A stretch of 5,521 nucleotides of DNA from Methylophaga sp. (GTDB lineage: Bacteria > Pseudomonadota > Gammaproteobacteria > Nitrosococcales > Methylophagaceae), in contig SKGV01000032.1 in NCBI GenBank assembly GCA_007117275.1, forward strand, positions 1 to 5,521, written 5' to 3'. The position numbers were made by a program, and so were the translations under genes. The notes beneath the pieces were generated by a model, which had not been told where the DNA came from, did not search any database, and saw nothing but the letters and a program-made list of their open reading frames with translations. Shown piece by piece: positions 1 to 4,710 of the stretch; within the stretch, counting starts at the first letter, position 1; every line of letters begins with the position of its first letter.

Positions 1-953
1 ATGGCAAGGCCCATAGAAACCCGCATAAAGAACGCTTGAGGCAATTCAAAACGTGTACCGTCAAAATGGATAAAGTAACGGTCGTACAGGGTTTGCAAGC
101 CAAGGTATGTGAAGTTGAAGTCGTTTTCCGGTTTGAGCGCCTTGCCTAGTTTATCTAGGTCGAACAGGCTCAGTTCACTATCCACCAGTTCATGCTCGAT
201 GGCGGTGTGGATGTAGGTTTTGAAATACTCAGCATATTGCCCGGCCATTTGTTCCTGTGATGCCTGACGTGGCATTTTGAAAACAAAACTGAGCGCTTCA
301 CGACGGATACTATCCATCAGCAATCGAGCTGCTAGTGTGCTGTAGGCAGGATCTTTTTCGATAAAGGTACGTGCCGCCATGACCAGTGCTTTTTCAACGT
401 CTTTTTCTTTGACACCGTCAAAGATGTTGCGTTGGGTGTCTCGCAAAATAGCTGCACTGTCGACTATGTCCAGCCCGACACAGGCTTCATCAATTAAATT
501 ACGTAAACGTTCTACATCTAATGGCTGACGAGTACCATCGGCGAGGGTGACATGCAGGGTAGTTTCATTGGCGGGTTGTGGATGTTTACGTTCTTCTTCA
601 GCACGTTTTTGTGATTGCTGTTCTCGGTACACCACGTAAGCGCGAGCGATTTTGTATTCGCCGGCTCGCATCAATGCGAGTTCGACTTGGTCTTGAATAT
701 CCTCAATGTGAACTGTGCCACCTTCGTCAAGACGACGCAGTAGGTTTTCGCTGATCTGTTTAGAGAGTTCTGAAACTGTCTCGTGGATGCGACGACTGTC
801 TTTGGCAGCATCGCCCTCAACAGCCAAGAAAGCCTTGGTCATAGCTACGGCAATTTTGCTGCTGTCAAAGTCTGTGACCTTGCCGTTACGTCGGATAACT
901 TTGTAGCCGGTTTCAGTGGAGGGTTGTGTGTACGTTGCTGCGTCGCTCGCCAT
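1..953 (-). CDS. nrdA: Ribonucleoside-diphosphate reductase alpha subunit, N-terminal part
   Basis: Large catalytic subunit of class I (NrdAB) ribonucleotide reductase, which reduces ribonucleoside diphosphates to deoxyribonucleotides in the cytoplasm together with the radical-bearing beta subunit. The frame is open from the ATG at 951-953 to the window edge, giving 317 codons; the catalytic core lies mostly beyond the edge. Residues about 17-112 form a canonical ATP-cone that opens YKVIRRNGKVTDFDSSKI. Residues about 128-220 look like a second, degenerate cone that lacks the V-x-(K/R)-R motif. The core begins after that, and the last visible residues, LPQAFFMRVSMGLA, are typical of NrdA. A doubled cone is known from Pseudomonas NrdA, where the first copy is the functional dATP/ATP sensor. 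The start is supported by GGGGA at 961-965, 7 bases upstream. The upstream DNA carries a promoter, paired NrdR boxes and DnaA boxes. The class (Ia-like) is inferred; nrdB is not in the window. Confidence 0.95.
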   Translation of the reverse strand, partial: MASDAATYTQPSTETGYKVIRRNGKVTDFDSSKIAVAMTKAFLAVEGDAAKDSRRIHETVSELSKQISENLLRRLDEGGTVHIEDIQDQVELALMRAGEYKIARAYVVYREQQSQKRAEEERKHPQPANETTLHVTLADGTRQPLDVERLRNLIDEACVGLDIVDSAAILRDTQRNIFDGVKEKDVEKALVMAARTFIEKDPAYSTLAARLLMDSIRREALSFVFKMPRQASQEQMAGQYAEYFKTYIHTAIEHELVDSELSLFDLDKLGKALKPENDFNFTYLGLQTLYDRYFIHFDGTRFELPQAFFMRVSMGLA

Positions 954-960
954 GGAATTG

Positions 961-965
961 TCCCC
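961..965 (-). promoter_or_regulatory. Ribosome-binding site of nrdA
   Basis: Minus-strand GGGGA ends 7 bases before the nrdA ATG. It fixes the start at 953, and no other in-frame start upstream has a better site. Confidence 0.55.
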
Positions 966-995
966 GCATTGCATATAAAATGTAAATCTGGTTAA

Positions 996-1011
996 CCACA
1001 ATAGATTGTGG
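996..1011. promoter_or_regulatory. NrdR box 1 (proximal), overlapping the nrdA -10
   Basis: CCACAATAGATTGTGG lies within the larger perfect inverted repeat ACCACAAT-AG-ATTGTGGT (995-1012; 8-bp arms, 2-base centre). It matches the core of the published NrdR consensus acaCwAtATaTwGtgt at nearly every conserved position; the visible core deviation is G for T in the centre. NrdR is an ATP-cone zinc-finger repressor of ribonucleotide reductase operons in most bacteria. The nrdR gene itself is not in the window. Confidence 0.8.
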
Positions 1012-1026
1012 TCACGAGAAAGTCAA
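998..1026 (-). promoter_or_regulatory. Predicted sigma70 promoter of nrdA
   Basis: Read on the minus strand, TTGACT (1021-1026; five of six bases match TTGACA) is followed after exactly 17 bases by TATTGT (998-1003; four of six match TATAAT). Transcription would start near 990, giving a leader of roughly 40 bases before the nrdA ATG. The -10 element lies inside the proximal NrdR-like palindrome, and the -35 element is one base from the distal one, which is the geometry expected for repression by NrdR. The call is inferred from sequence only. Confidence 0.65.
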
Positions 1027-1027
1027 A

Positions 1028-1043
1028 CCACAAGATAATGTGT
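1028..1043. promoter_or_regulatory. NrdR box 2 (distal), next to the nrdA -35
   Basis: CCACAAGATAATGTGT matches the NrdR consensus acaCwAtATaTwGtgt with two inner deviations. It lies 16 bases from box 1, so the centres are 32 bp apart, about three helical turns. Paired NrdR boxes at this spacing are the standard arrangement in characterised nrd promoters, which makes the pair much stronger evidence than either box alone. Confidence 0.78.
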
Positions 1044-1081
1044 TTTTGTTACATCTGCAAGCGCAAAAGTTGCACATATTT

Positions 1082-1090
1082 TGTGCAGAA
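1082..1090 (-). promoter_or_regulatory. Possible second, weaker DnaA box
   Basis: The minus strand reads TTCTGCACA, one mismatch from the relaxed consensus TTATNCACA. It has the same orientation as the perfect box at 1093-1101 and is offset by 11 bp, one helical turn. It also forms one arm of the TGCACA-N5-TGTGCA palindrome at 1071-1087, so it could belong to a different regulator's site. Confidence 0.35.
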
Positions 1091-1092
1091 GT

Positions 1093-1101
1093 TGTGGATA
1101 A
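1093..1101 (-). promoter_or_regulatory. DnaA box upstream of nrdA
   Basis: The minus strand reads TTATCCACA, a perfect high-affinity DnaA box, about 67 bp upstream of the predicted nrdA -35 element. The E. coli nrdAB promoter is known to be controlled by DnaA through nearby boxes, so a role here in linking nrdA expression to replication initiation is plausible. A single 9-mer can occur by chance. The location and the adjacent near-match raise confidence. Confidence 0.6.
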
Positions 1102-1143
1102 CTTTGGACTGAGTTCGGTAATCTCAGTCAGCATGCGAGCTAG

Positions 1144-1175
1144 ACCAATTTCGCCCAAAATTGGTGCGGTTTTTT
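1144..1175 (+). terminator. Terminator-like hairpin with T tract, no assigned gene
   Basis: ACCAATTT (1144-1151) and AAATTGGT (1158-1165) form an 8-bp perfect stem with a 6-base loop, followed after GCGG by six T (1170-1175) on the plus strand. The stem is A/T-rich and the T tract is displaced by four bases, so it is not a textbook intrinsic terminator. No plus-strand gene ends here. It could end a short noncoding transcript or insulate the lipoprotein gene from antisense transcription out of the nrdA region. Confidence 0.35.
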
Positions 1176-1387
1176 AGAAAAGCGAAGATGCCCGGCCAGC
1201 AGTATCTGGTAAGGTGGCCAGCAATGATCACGACCGTCGATGTGGCTGTGCAAAATTAACCAGCCTCGTCACCGTTTGAAGTTGTTTTAAGCAAATAAGC
1301 GTTTGCTTTTATCGCTATGCGCAATTGTGACTGCAACACTGAATTAATCGTCGTCAAAATGGTCTTAACGTGCAGATAAAAATATTT

Positions 1388-1395
1388 GGAGGAGG
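1388..1395 (+). promoter_or_regulatory. Strong ribosome-binding site of the lipoprotein gene
   Basis: GGAGGAGG lies 4 bases before the ATG at 1400, with its first GGAGG 7 bases away. This decides for the ATG at 1400 over the in-frame GTG at 1370, which would place the Shine-Dalgarno inside the coding region and spoil the signal peptide. Confidence 0.8.
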
Positions 1396-1399
1396 CACT

Positions 1400-1849
1400 A
1401 TGAAAACCTTAATCAGCTTCATGGCAATTGTTGCCATGTCGATCAGTCTGGCCGCTTGTCAACTAAACAAACAAACAGTCGGTGCCGGTGTCGGTGGTGT
1501 TGCCGGGGGGGTGTTGGGCTCTAATGTGGGGGGTGGTTCTGGTCGCACAGCCGCCATTATCGGCGGTACCTTGCTGGGCGCGATGATTGGTGGACATATT
1601 GGTGGTGAAATGGATGAGTTGGATCGTCGTAGGGCGAATGATGCACTGGAAAACTCACCTTCCGGTTATCAGACTTCATGGCGTAATCCTGACTCGGATG
1701 CTCAATATAATGTCACTCCAACACGCACCTACGACAGCAGCACTGGTCCATGTCGCGATTATGAGATGGATGTCTATATCGATGGTCAACGTGATGTAGT
1801 AAAAGGAACTGCTTGCCGCAACGCACGTGGTGAGTGGATTAATCAATAA
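1400..1849 (+). CDS. Glycine-zipper outer-membrane lipoprotein, 17-kDa surface-antigen family
   Basis: The protein has 149 residues. It starts with a lipoprotein signal peptide (MKTLISFMAIVAMSISLAAC): K2, a hydrophobic core at 4-17, and the lipobox L17-A18-A19-C20, so Cys20 is the predicted lipidated N-terminus. The residue after the Cys is Gln, not the inner-membrane-retention Asp, which favours outer-membrane sorting. Residues about 26-68 are a glycine-rich zipper with repeated GG/GxxxG spacing, as in the 17-kDa antigen (Rick_17kDa_Anti) family, and can insert in or pack against the membrane. The C-terminal part, about 105-149, contains a pattern with GPCRDYEMDVYIDG and GTACR, with two Cys that may form a disulphide, resembling the C-terminal domain of the same antigen family. 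The exact role is unknown; such proteins are usually tied to envelope integrity. It stands alone and ends at a strong terminator. Confidence 0.85.
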   Translation: MKTLISFMAIVAMSISLAACQLNKQTVGAGVGGVAGGVLGSNVGGGSGRTAAIIGGTLLGAMIGGHIGGEMDELDRRRANDALENSPSGYQTSWRNPDSDAQYNVTPTRTYDSSTGPCRDYEMDVYIDGQRDVVKGTACRNARGEWINQ

Positions 1850-1866
1850 CCAAGTAAGCAACAGAC

Positions 1867-1895
1867 AAAAAGCCGGACTCAAGTTCGGCTTTTTT
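1867..1895. terminator. Bidirectional intrinsic terminator
   Basis: AGCCGGACT (1871-1879) pairs with AGTTCGGCT (1882-1890) with one G-U pair on the plus strand. An A run lies before the stem (1867-1871) and a T run after it (1890-1895). It therefore works as a hairpin plus U tract in both directions, ending the lipoprotein mRNA 21 bases after its stop and the murU mRNA immediately after its own. The murU stop codon (1894-1896) overlaps the edge of the T run. Confidence 0.88.
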
Positions 1896-2562
1896 ATGTC
1901 TTGAGTTTACTCAGTTCGGCCAGTCTCTCTTGAGTGCCGATATCTGACCATTGACCGAGATAGTGTTCAGCTGTGATACGACCGCGCTCGATAGCCTCTA
2001 GGAACACTGACTTTAATGCGCGTTTGCCCTTGGGAAACGTTTTGAACAGATCTGGATGATAAAGGCCAATTCCGCTGAAGGTTAGCTGATCTTGATCGGC
2101 GATGATTAACTGCTGATGTTGGTTGATAGCAAAGTCCCCGTTCGCATTGTGTGCGGGATTAGTGACCATGACCAAATGACACAAGGCCTCACCGAGATCC
2201 TGCGCTACCAGTCGTTCGAAGGGATAGTCTGTCCAGATATCACCGTTGACAACGATAAAAGCCGATTCACCCAGCAAGGGCAGTGCGTTGATAATGCCGC
2301 CAGCGGTTTCGAGTGCTTGTTCGCCCTCTGTTACATAATCAATGTGAATTCCGTAGCGACTGCCATCACCCAGTAATTGAGGAAACTGCTCAGCGAGATG
2401 CGCGGTATTGATGATGATATGTGTCAGCCCAGCCTTTGCCAGAGCTTCAATGGTATATTCGACGATACGTTTTTTACCTGCTTGTAACAGCGGTTTTGGC
2501 GTATGGTCGGTAAGCGGGCGAAGTCTTTCGCCACGCCCAGCACAGAGAATCATTGCTTTCAT
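1894..2562 (-). CDS. murU: N-acetylmuramate alpha-1-phosphate uridylyltransferase MurU
   Basis: The 222-residue cytoplasmic nucleotidyltransferase converts MurNAc-alpha-1-phosphate and UTP to UDP-MurNAc in the peptidoglycan-recycling route first described in Pseudomonas. It opens MKAMILCAGRGERLRPLT; the G-x-G-x-R-x-x-P-x-T...PKP signature (residues 9-24) is the nucleotide-binding loop of sugar-1-phosphate nucleotidyltransferases. VNGDIWTDY has the metal-binding Asp at about 108, and TFSGIGLYHPDLF (161-173) and WSDIGTQERL (205-214) match MurU, whose length is about 220 residues. An upstream in-frame ATG at 2616 would add 18 residues inside amgK. The ATG at 2562 is preferred because it gives the family N-terminus and overlaps the amgK stop as ATGA. 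No good Shine-Dalgarno is visible, which fits translational coupling. It could be called a generic NDP-sugar pyrophosphorylase, but the pairing with amgK settles the assignment. Confidence 0.92.
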   Translation of the reverse strand: MKAMILCAGRGERLRPLTDHTPKPLLQAGKKRIVEYTIEALAKAGLTHIIINTAHLAEQFPQLLGDGSRYGIHIDYVTEGEQALETAGGIINALPLLGESAFIVVNGDIWTDYPFERLVAQDLGEALCHLVMVTNPAHNANGDFAINQHQQLIIADQDQLTFSGIGLYHPDLFKTFPKGKRALKSVFLEAIERGRITAEHYLGQWSDIGTQERLAELSKLKT

Positions 2563-3554
2563 AGAATAGCGGCTATTTTGGCTTGTTGAGATAGGAATTG
2601 AGCAAATTCCTGACACTCAGGATAACGCGCAGAAACTTCACGTATATAATTTAATGTCATCGGCAAGTCATTCATGTAATTGGTTTTATTGTCCCTGTAG
2701 TTTAATCTACAGAAAATGCCCAACACTTTGATATGACGTTGTAAGCCCATCAGGTCAAACCAGCGTTGAAATTGCCGTCGACTGACCTTGTTCAAGATGC
2801 CTTTGTCACAGGCCTGATCAAAGTAATAATCTAACCAGCGCTGAAGATCTGCCTCAGACCACTTGATGTAACAGTCTCGAAGTAGCGACACTAAATCGTA
2901 ACTAACCGGGCCACGCACTGCATCCTGAAAATCAATCACGCCTAGTTGATCATTGTCGTCCAGCATCAGATTTCTTGAATGATAATCACGATGCACCAGA
3001 CATTGCGGTTGCTGCGCAGCATTATCGACTAACAGTTCAAACAATGATGGCAAGCAAGCAGGCGCCTTAAGGCCCAGATGTTTTTGTAAAAACCAATCAT
3101 CAAATAACTGCATTTCCACGGTGAGCTTGGCTGGATCGTAGTCAGGCAGATTGATAGTGTTGAGTTGAGCCAGTTGCATGGTGAGCAGCACATCTATTGC
3201 CTGCTTGTATAGGGCATCAGCCGTTCGCGTATTCAACTTATCTAAATAGGCTGTTTTGCCAAGATCTGACAATAACAAAAAACCCGCTTGCTGATTTTTG
3301 GCGTGAATGACTGGCACGGGAACACCATGCGACAAAAGAAACTCTGCGACAGCGATAAATGATGTTGTTTGCTCATGCTCTGGCGGTGCGTCCATGACAA
3401 CATAGCTTTGCTGTCTGAATAGCAAACGGAAATAGCGGCGAAAACTGGCGTCACTGGAAGCAACGCTCAGCTGAAAATCTTCAGTGTCAAGACAATGCTT
3501 GAGCCAATGCTTCATAGCATCCACTCGGGCATCGTTAGGTAGCAGATTAGTCAT
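2559..3554 (-). CDS. amgK: Anomeric MurNAc/GlcNAc kinase AmgK
   Basis: The 331-residue cytoplasmic sugar kinase of the aminoglycoside-phosphotransferase fold phosphorylates N-acetylmuramate (and GlcNAc) at the anomeric carbon, supplying MurU. The kinase catalytic loop is LVHRDYHSRN (186-195), with Asp190 as catalytic base and Asn195 as metal ligand. IDFQDA (207-212) holds the second metal-binding Asp208 in the DFG-equivalent position. GLQRHIKVLGIF (270-281) and LNYRDNK (284-290) are typical AmgK segments, and the length fits the family (about 330-340). The frame stays open upstream to 3710, but those 52 extra codons are not family-like, so the start is placed at 3554 (MTNLLPNDAR). This start lacks a clear Shine-Dalgarno; an internal ATG at 3515 (MKHWLKHC) has a weak GAGTGG and is an alternative. 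It is the first gene of a two-gene operon with murU. Confidence 0.9.
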   Translation of the reverse strand: MTNLLPNDARVDAMKHWLKHCLDTEDFQLSVASSDASFRRYFRLLFRQQSYVVMDAPPEHEQTTSFIAVAEFLLSHGVPVPVIHAKNQQAGFLLLSDLGKTAYLDKLNTRTADALYKQAIDVLLTMQLAQLNTINLPDYDPAKLTVEMQLFDDWFLQKHLGLKAPACLPSLFELLVDNAAQQPQCLVHRDYHSRNLMLDDNDQLGVIDFQDAVRGPVSYDLVSLLRDCYIKWSEADLQRWLDYYFDQACDKGILNKVSRRQFQRWFDLMGLQRHIKVLGIFCRLNYRDNKTNYMNDLPMTLNYIREVSARYPECQEFAQFLSQQAKIAAIL

Positions 3555-3710
3555 GTTTGAGTAGGGCTTGTGGATTAAAAGCACGTCAGCAATGGCTGGC
3601 AGAAAACCAGACAAAGTGTATAGTAATTCGCTTGTGCGGGATAATTTAGCACTATAACCGGTCACACGACCGATCGCACAGCAATCAAGGTCACCATCAG
3701 GAGAGAGCAC
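3555..3710. promoter_or_regulatory. Divergent promoter region between amgK and the exported-protein gene
   Basis: This 156-base gap must hold the start signals of amgK (minus) and the plus-strand gene at 3711. On the plus strand TATAAC (3653-3658) and GATAAT (3640-3645) are possible -10 elements, but neither has a convincing -35 at 16-18 bases. On the minus strand TATACA has a weak TTATCC 16 bases upstream. I see no clear operator. The promoters are placed here by gene layout, not by strong motifs. Confidence 0.4.
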
Positions 3711-4100
3711 ATGAAATCATTAGTTATCGGCAGTATTATGCTGATGTTGGGTAGCAACGCCTGGGCAGAGTCTACTAATCCGGCAGACATGTCAGTTGAA
3801 GCACAGCAACGCATGTACGAAATCATCGCTGAATACAACCATTGTATGACGAGTAGCATGGCTGGAGAGCAAACTCCCGAAAAATCCGGACAAGAACGTG
3901 CCAACGAAATACTACTTGCGTGTGAAGCCCATCTTGATGGCTTGAAAAGTCACCTCGCAGCCAATAATGTCGCAGACAATCTGGCAGCAGGTATGAGCAA
4001 TGCATTTCGTGCCAGATCGGCTCGGCAACTAATGACACAAACAATGAACAGCATGGCCGCACAAGAATCCGTGGCTGCCGAAAACAACGACACTCCGTGA
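3711..4100 (+). CDS. Small exported protein of unknown function
   Basis: I do not recognise this 129-residue protein. It begins with a Sec signal peptide (MKSLVIGSIMLMLGSNAWAE) with K2, a hydrophobic stretch 4-15, and a likely cleavage after AWA at residue 19. The mature part of about 110 residues appears largely helical and Ala/Met/Gln-rich, with only two cysteines, C45 (YNHCM) and C71 (LLACEAH), which could form one disulphide in the periplasm. There is no second membrane segment and no lipobox. The start is well supported by AGGAGAG at 3699-3705, about 7 bases from the ATG. The gene is monocistronic, divergent from amgK and convergent with yceF, with 6 bases between the two stop codons. 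A periplasmic location is inferred and no function can be assigned. Confidence 0.75.
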   Translation: MKSLVIGSIMLMLGSNAWAESTNPADMSVEAQQRMYEIIAEYNHCMTSSMAGEQTPEKSGQERANEILLACEAHLDGLKSHLAANNVADNLAAGMSNAFRARSARQLMTQTMNSMAAQESVAAENNDTP

Positions 4101-4106
4101 TAGATT

Positions 4107-4700
4107 TCAGGTGTTGGCTGTCTGCAAGACGTCAACACCTTCGTTATCGAGCATTTGAATAAGCTGAATCAACGGCAGGCCAATCAGAGCGTTAGGGTCA
4201 TTTCCTTCCAATCTTGAAAACAGGCTGATGCCAAATCCTTCTGACTTAAAACTGCCTGCGCACTCATAGGGCTGCTCTCGGCGCAGGTAGTTTTCGATCT
4301 GCGCATCGGAAAGACGCCTGAAATGAACGATGAAAGGCTCTACTATCGATTGCATGGTCTGGCTTTGGCTATTAAACACAGCCAGACCTGTCAAGAAGGT
4401 GACAGATTTACTCGAAGCAGCCCGCAATTGCGTCACAGCGTTTGCATGATTACCCGGCTTACCGAGTACGTGTCCGTCAATGACCGCCACTTGATCCGAA
4501 CCAATAATCAGCGCGTTATCAAAATCACTGGCCACCGCACGGGCTTTTTGCTGCGCCAATCGAAGCACAAGAGCATCGGCAGCTTCATCCTGATGAATGC
4601 TTTCATCAATGTCGGGCGACGCCGTCACGAAAGGCAAATGCAGTTTTGCCAGCAGTTCAGCCCGAAAAGGTGAGCTTGAACCCAATACTAGTTGTCGCAT
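4107..4700 (-). CDS. yceF: 7-methyl-GTP pyrophosphatase, Maf family YceF subgroup
   Basis: The 197-residue cytoplasmic nucleoside-triphosphate pyrophosphatase hydrolyses non-standard nucleotides; the YceF subgroup prefers 7-methyl-GTP, giving 7-methyl-GMP and pyrophosphate. It opens MRQLVLGSSSPFRAELL, the Maf phosphate-binding Ser/Arg motif (residues 8-13). IIGSDQV (65-71) holds the catalytic-base Asp69. TGKP-like LGKP (79-82), VEPFIVHFRRLS (120-131) and CAGSFKSEGFGI (147-158) are characteristic of YceF rather than of the dTTP/UTP-type YhdE. Length is normal. The start at 4700 has AGGA 6 bases upstream, and that site overlaps the TAG stop of the preceding pgm gene, so the two are probably co-transcribed and coupled. 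In enterobacteria yceF normally sits beside the yceD-rpmF-plsX cluster, so this pgm neighbourhood is different. Confidence 0.93.
   Translation of the reverse strand: MRQLVLGSSSPFRAELLAKLHLPFVTASPDIDESIHQDEAADALVLRLAQQKARAVASDFDNALIIGSDQVAVIDGHVLGKPGNHANAVTQLRAASSKSVTFLTGLAVFNSQSQTMQSIVEPFIVHFRRLSDAQIENYLRREQPYECAGSFKSEGFGISLFSRLEGNDPNALIGLPLIQLIQMLDNEGVDVLQTANT
4110..4139. terminator. Hairpin at the convergent 3' ends
   Basis: GGTGTTG (4110-4116) pairs with CAACACC (4133-4139), and inside it GTCT (4120-4123) pairs with AGAC (4127-4130) around a 3-base loop. On the plus strand it starts 10 bases after the exported-protein stop. On the minus strand it lies within the last codons of yceF, ending just before the stop. 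There is no T tract on either side, so intrinsic termination is uncertain; mRNA 3'-end protection is an alternative. Confidence 0.35.
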
Positions 4701-4706
4701 GCGTGT

Positions 4707-4710
4707 TCCT
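4707..4710 (-). promoter_or_regulatory. Ribosome-binding site of yceF overlapping the pgm stop
   Basis: The minus strand reads TAGGA at 4711-4707: the TAG stop of pgm and the AGGA Shine-Dalgarno share bases. The yceF ATG follows 6 bases later. A ribosome ending pgm would sit on the yceF initiation site, which supports translational coupling. Confidence 0.65.

Larger units (their letters stand above)
954..1399. other. Divergent intergenic region between nrdA and the lipoprotein gene
   Basis: This 446-base stretch has no supportable protein gene. Positions 954-1101 hold the nrdA leader, promoter, NrdR boxes and DnaA boxes. Positions 1107-1175 hold two hairpins followed by six T on the plus strand. 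Positions 1176-1288 show nothing I recognise apart from an 8-base direct repeat, GGCCAGCA (1194-1201 and 1216-1223). A short hairpin with AAGCAAA and TTTGCTT arms sits at 1289-1308. I could not find a convincing -35/-10 pair for the plus-strand gene that starts at 1400. Confidence 0.7.

Noticed and set aside
715..995. Plus-strand reading frames antisense to nrdA
   Set aside because: They overlie a clearly coding nrdA frame and have no ribosome-binding site or recognisable sequence; they are shadows of the real gene.
1194..1223. Direct repeat GGCCAGCA twice, 22 bp apart
   Set aside because: Only two 8-base copies with no further units or associated signal; probably chance.
1188..1259. Short plus-strand ORF of 23 residues beginning MPGQQYLVRW
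   Set aside because: There is no ribosome-binding site, no recognisable family, and its length is expected by chance in intergenic DNA.
1289..1308. AAGCAAA/TTTGCTT hairpin upstream of the lipoprotein gene
   Set aside because: A 7-bp mostly A/T stem with only a few T after it; too weak to call a terminator or operator.
1370..1399. GTG start for the lipoprotein gene at 1370
   Set aside because: It places the strong Shine-Dalgarno inside the coding region and puts ten residues in front of a perfect lipoprotein signal peptide.
3555..3710. Upstream extension of amgK to an ATG at 3710
   Set aside because: It would add 52 residues not typical of AmgK and fill the whole divergent promoter gap up to the base before the plus-strand gene. 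The start at 3554 gives the family length.
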